Under the pieces are notes generated by a model. That model saw only the letters and a program-made list of their open reading frames with translations. It did not search any database and had not been told where the DNA came from. Made by a program: the position numbers and the translations under genes. From NCBI RefSeq assembly GCF_029892515.1, contig NZ_JARXVF010000001.1, positions 1,302,001 through 1,366,000 of the forward strand: a stretch of DNA of 64,000 bases, given 5' to 3'. The stretch is from Pseudaminobacter soli (ex Li et al. 2025) (GTDB lineage: Bacteria > Pseudomonadota > Alphaproteobacteria > Rhizobiales > Rhizobiaceae). Below, in pieces: positions 62,026 through 64,000 of this stretch (its first letter is position 1; every line of letters starts with the position of its first letter).

Positions 62026-62658
62026 TCAGGGAATATCCTCCGGCCTGCGGCCCGGCCGGCTCCTATAAGTTGGAAACGACCACCCGAATTTCAGTGCACC
62101 ACCCCTGACCAGGAACGCGGCCGCAAATGCCAGCGGCGCAGAAACCGACACGGGAGCCCCAAGAAGATCGGCGAAGGTGAAAACGCTGGCACCGATCAGC
62201 GCCGCCGAGACATAGACCTCCGGGCGTAGCAGCACCGAAGGCTCGCCGGCCAGCAGGTCGCGCAAAATGCCGCCGAATGTGGCGGTGAGCATGCCCATGA
62301 CGATGGCGACCGTGGGCGAACCCGACGCATCCAGCCCCTTCGCCGCGCCCATGGCCGCATAAGCCGACAGGCCGACGGCATCCAGCCAGAGCAGGAGCTT
62401 GTAGCGCGATTCCACCAGATGGGCGGTGAAGAAGACCAGCACCGCAATGCAGGCGCAGACCAGCACATAGGCCGGATTGCCGACCCAGAACACGGGCTTG
62501 CCCAGGATCAGGTCGCGGAATGTGCCACCGCCGATCCCAGTAATGCTGCCCAGGAACAGGAAGCCGATGATGTCGAGCTGCTTGCGCGAGGCCGCCAGCG
62601 CGCCGGTGGCCGCAAATACGGCCACGCCGGCATAATCGAGAAGCTGGAGTATTGTCAT
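62026..62658 (-). CDS. TRIC-type cation channel family protein (UPF0126)
   Basis: Membrane protein of 210 aa with two repeats of three segments and a seventh helix, the TRIC (trimeric intracellular cation) channel fold. The repeat signatures GSITGIGGGTFRDLILGKP and GMLTATFGGILRDLLAGEP each hold the GGGxxRD motif. Bacterial members transport cations or glycine. It converges on the mmcQ gene with an 11-bp gap. Confidence 0.87.
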   Translation of the reverse strand: MTILQLLDYAGVAVFAATGALAASRKQLDIIGFLFLGSITGIGGGTFRDLILGKPVFWVGNPAYVLVCACIAVLVFFTAHLVESRYKLLLWLDAVGLSAYAAMGAAKGLDASGSPTVAIVMGMLTATFGGILRDLLAGEPSVLLRPEVYVSAALIGASVFTFADLLGAPVSVSAPLAFAAAFLVRGGALKFGWSFPTYRSRPGRRPEDIP

Positions 62659-62763
62659 CGCGTCCGCCCGACCTTCTGGGCGGCACCTATTGATGCGACG
62701 CCGCCTTTACAGCGCCGCGCGCCCAATCGGCCGCGCAAAGGACGCTGTAACACTTTCGGATCT

Positions 62764-62811
62764 GCGCATAATCCTGTCCAAAAATCGATTCCGATTTTTG
62801 GGGTTATGCGC
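62764..62811. repeat. Intergenic palindrome upstream of TRIC gene
   Basis: Nested inverted repeat: outer arms GCGCATAA (62764-62771) and TTATGCGC (62804-62811), inner perfect arms CCAAAAATCG (62778-62787) and CGATTTTTGG (62792-62801) around ATTC. The form resembles the recurrent AAAACCGGTTTCC-type palindromes of Mesorhizobium-like genomes. It could fold into a long RNA hairpin. Confidence 0.75.
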
Positions 62812-62883
62812 TGACGGCGAAGATGCGCGATCCCGGAGCCTCACGCAATGTCCGGGATCGATCTCGAAGAATGGAGGAGCCTG

Positions 62884-63516
62884 TCAGGCGTCCTTCTCGG
62901 CCTGCTCGTTGATCGGACCCGGTTCGGCCGGCGCATCGGCCGCATTCTGCTTGGGCCCACCCTTGGACACGCCCACCATGGCCGGGCGCAGCACGCGCTC
63001 GCCGATCGAGTAGCCCGGCTGCACCACCTGCACGACCGTGTTGGCCGGCACATTGGGGTTGGGAACCTCGAACATCGCCTGATGGAAATGCGGGTCGAAC
63101 TTCTGCCCTTCCGGCTCGAGCTTCTTCACGCCATGACGCTCGAGCGCCGAAAGCATCGAACGCTCGGTCATCTCGACGCCCTCGAGGAGAGAAGAGAGGC
63201 CGGAATCGCCGGAAGAGCGCGCGTCGGCCGGCACCGCATCGATGGCGCGGCGCAGATTGTCGGAAACGCCCAGCATGTCGCGGGCGAAGTTCGCCACCGA
63301 GTAGGCCCGCGCATCCTGCACGTCGCGAGCGGTGCGACGGCGCAGGTTTTCCATGTCCGCGGCAACGCGCAGGGCACGCTCCTTGAGCTCTTCGTTTTCC
63401 TTCATCAAACGCACAAGCGCTTCATAGTCGCTTTCGTTGCCGGCCTTGGCTTCGGCTGCAGCTTCCATGGCCTCGTTCTCCTCGGGCGCGCGTTCGTGTT
63501 TTTCCTGATCGCTCAT
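62884..63516 (-). CDS. grpE: Nucleotide exchange factor GrpE
   Basis: DnaK co-chaperone of 210 aa that releases ADP from DnaK. The N-terminal helical dimer region is acidic and coiled ([20 protein letters not shown]). The core has [40 protein letters not shown] and the beta-wing signature [20 protein letters not shown] with [27 protein letters not shown] sits before the ATG. hrcA is normally close upstream in Rhizobiales, but no such gene appears before the window ends. Confidence 0.95.
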   Translation of the reverse strand: MSDQEKHERAPEENEAMEAAAEAKAGNESDYEALVRLMKENEELKERALRVAADMENLRRRTARDVQDARAYSVANFARDMLGVSDNLRRAIDAVPADARSSGDSGLSSLLEGVEMTERSMLSALERHGVKKLEPEGQKFDPHFHQAMFEVPNPNVPANTVVQVVQPGYSIGERVLRPAMVGVSKGGPKQNAADAPAEPGPINEQAEKDA

Positions 63517-63957
63517 CGCTTATCCCGTCATTGTCTGAAGATTGGAAAAGTTGGGCCCGATATCGAGGTTCGGCCGCCAAAAATCAAGGGGTCGGCAAGC
63601 TTAGGTGACCCGGGCCAGGTGCCAGACATCCTATCCGGAGGATGCTTGAGGCATCATAAACCCGTACGCAGAACGGTGCGACGAGATTCCATTGCCGGAT
63701 GGTTTCATCGCTATCTGAAAGCGAAAGACTTGTGGATGGCGAGTATTTCCTGCCCACAGCCGCTCATGGCCGAGGTAGATTTCCCCATATGATATCGATC
63801 AGATTATTAGATTCTGATCTTGGTTCATCGCCCATCCGATTGATTCCTTTTTAGTTGAATCTTTACTATAGCATTCACGAATAGTTGCACAGGCGGAGTG
63901 CAGAAGGAACCATTTGGGACAGTAGGAGTTTTCAGGCCAATTGAAAGGTTTGGGGCA
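63517..63957. other. Intergenic region, turning AT-rich
   Basis: About 440 bp upstream of grpE, in which composition drops after about 63785. It contains a palindrome GATCAGA/TCTGATC (63797-63803 and 63813-63819) within AT-rich DNA. No hrcA coding sequence is seen on the minus strand. Otherwise nothing recognised. Confidence 0.5.
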
Positions 63958-64000
63958 ATGGCCCGAGGCAGTGAAAACATACCCAATACTCTGGCGACCG
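63958..64000 (+). CDS. Possible gene start, cut by window end
   Basis: An ATG at 63958 with GAAAGG about 8 nt upstream opens a frame (MARGSENIPNTLAT) running off the window. The upstream AT-rich palindrome may be its promoter region. Only 14 codons are visible, so it is only a suggestion. Confidence 0.25.
   Translation, partial: MARGSENIPNTLAT

Overview
The window is high-GC bacterial chromosome with dense, mostly conserved genes. It most likely comes from an alphaproteobacterium of the order Rhizobiales, of the Mesorhizobium/Phyllobacteriaceae kind. Support comes from an Omp2-type rhizobial porin, an rpoN-hpf-ptsN block beside lptC-lptA-lptB, an OlsB-type ornithine lipid acyltransferase, an Hsp20 gene with a ROSE-like leader followed by a DUF1150 gene, a DUF2244 gene, and several rhizobial-style intergenic palindromes. 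No complete mobile element, rRNA gene or CRISPR array is visible.

Layout. 57-3696 (minus) is a nucleoside-type ABC transporter (two permeases and a double ATPase); its likely BMP-family binding protein lies 10 kb away at 13667-14656. 3916-4487 holds slyX and a small unknown gene. 4734-10724 (minus) is a polyamine/guanidino-compound module: agmatinase-family ureohydrolase, Tat-exported binding protein, ATPase, two permeases and a carbon-nitrogen hydrolase fused into the operon by start/stop overlaps, with a LysR regulator divergent at 10932. 11902-15957 carries a GNAT gene, an MFS transporter, the BMP protein, msrA and a small membrane protein. 16171-17156 is a tRNA-Ser(GGA) followed by a carbonic anhydrase fragment and two small AT-rich genes, which looks like an old integration scar. 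17353-22642 has membrane proteins, a secreted Gly/Phe/His-repeat protein, a tetR-eamA operon and a porin. 23330-26325 has small unknown genes and then a cobalamin riboswitch ahead of a leader ORF, a 90-aa unknown protein and a Rieske oxygenase. 27072-30314 is a candidate quinone/aromatic detoxification group that includes a frameshifted MAPEG gene. 30522-35254 holds small exported proteins, two Rnk/GreA-type proteins and ugd. 35587-43210 includes nth, a methyltransferase, an Ada-like repair gene, ribokinase, an amidase, two tandem paralogs and a LysE exporter. 43505-53773 holds a nucleoside hydrolase, hsp20-DUF1150, ptsN-hpf-rpoN-lptB-lptA-lptC, sppA, ihfB, a LapA-like gene and an ornithine cyclodeaminase homologue. 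53703-63516 has EVE and VOC genes, two RNA methyltransferases with lspA, an AcuI-like reductase, a hybrid histidine kinase, olsB, mmcQ, a TRIC-like channel and grpE.

How the genes work together. Nucleoside uptake (57-3696 with 13667-14656), nucleoside hydrolysis (43505-44446) and ribokinase (39270-40181) would make a salvage route to ribose-5-phosphate. The agmatinase, the ABC importer and the C-N hydrolase would import and strip nitrogen from a guanidino or polyamine compound. The most unusual unit is the B12 riboswitch placed ahead of a Rieske oxygenase, which is not a standard riboswitch target. The clearest regulatory RNA besides it is the ROSE-type thermometer ahead of hsp20.
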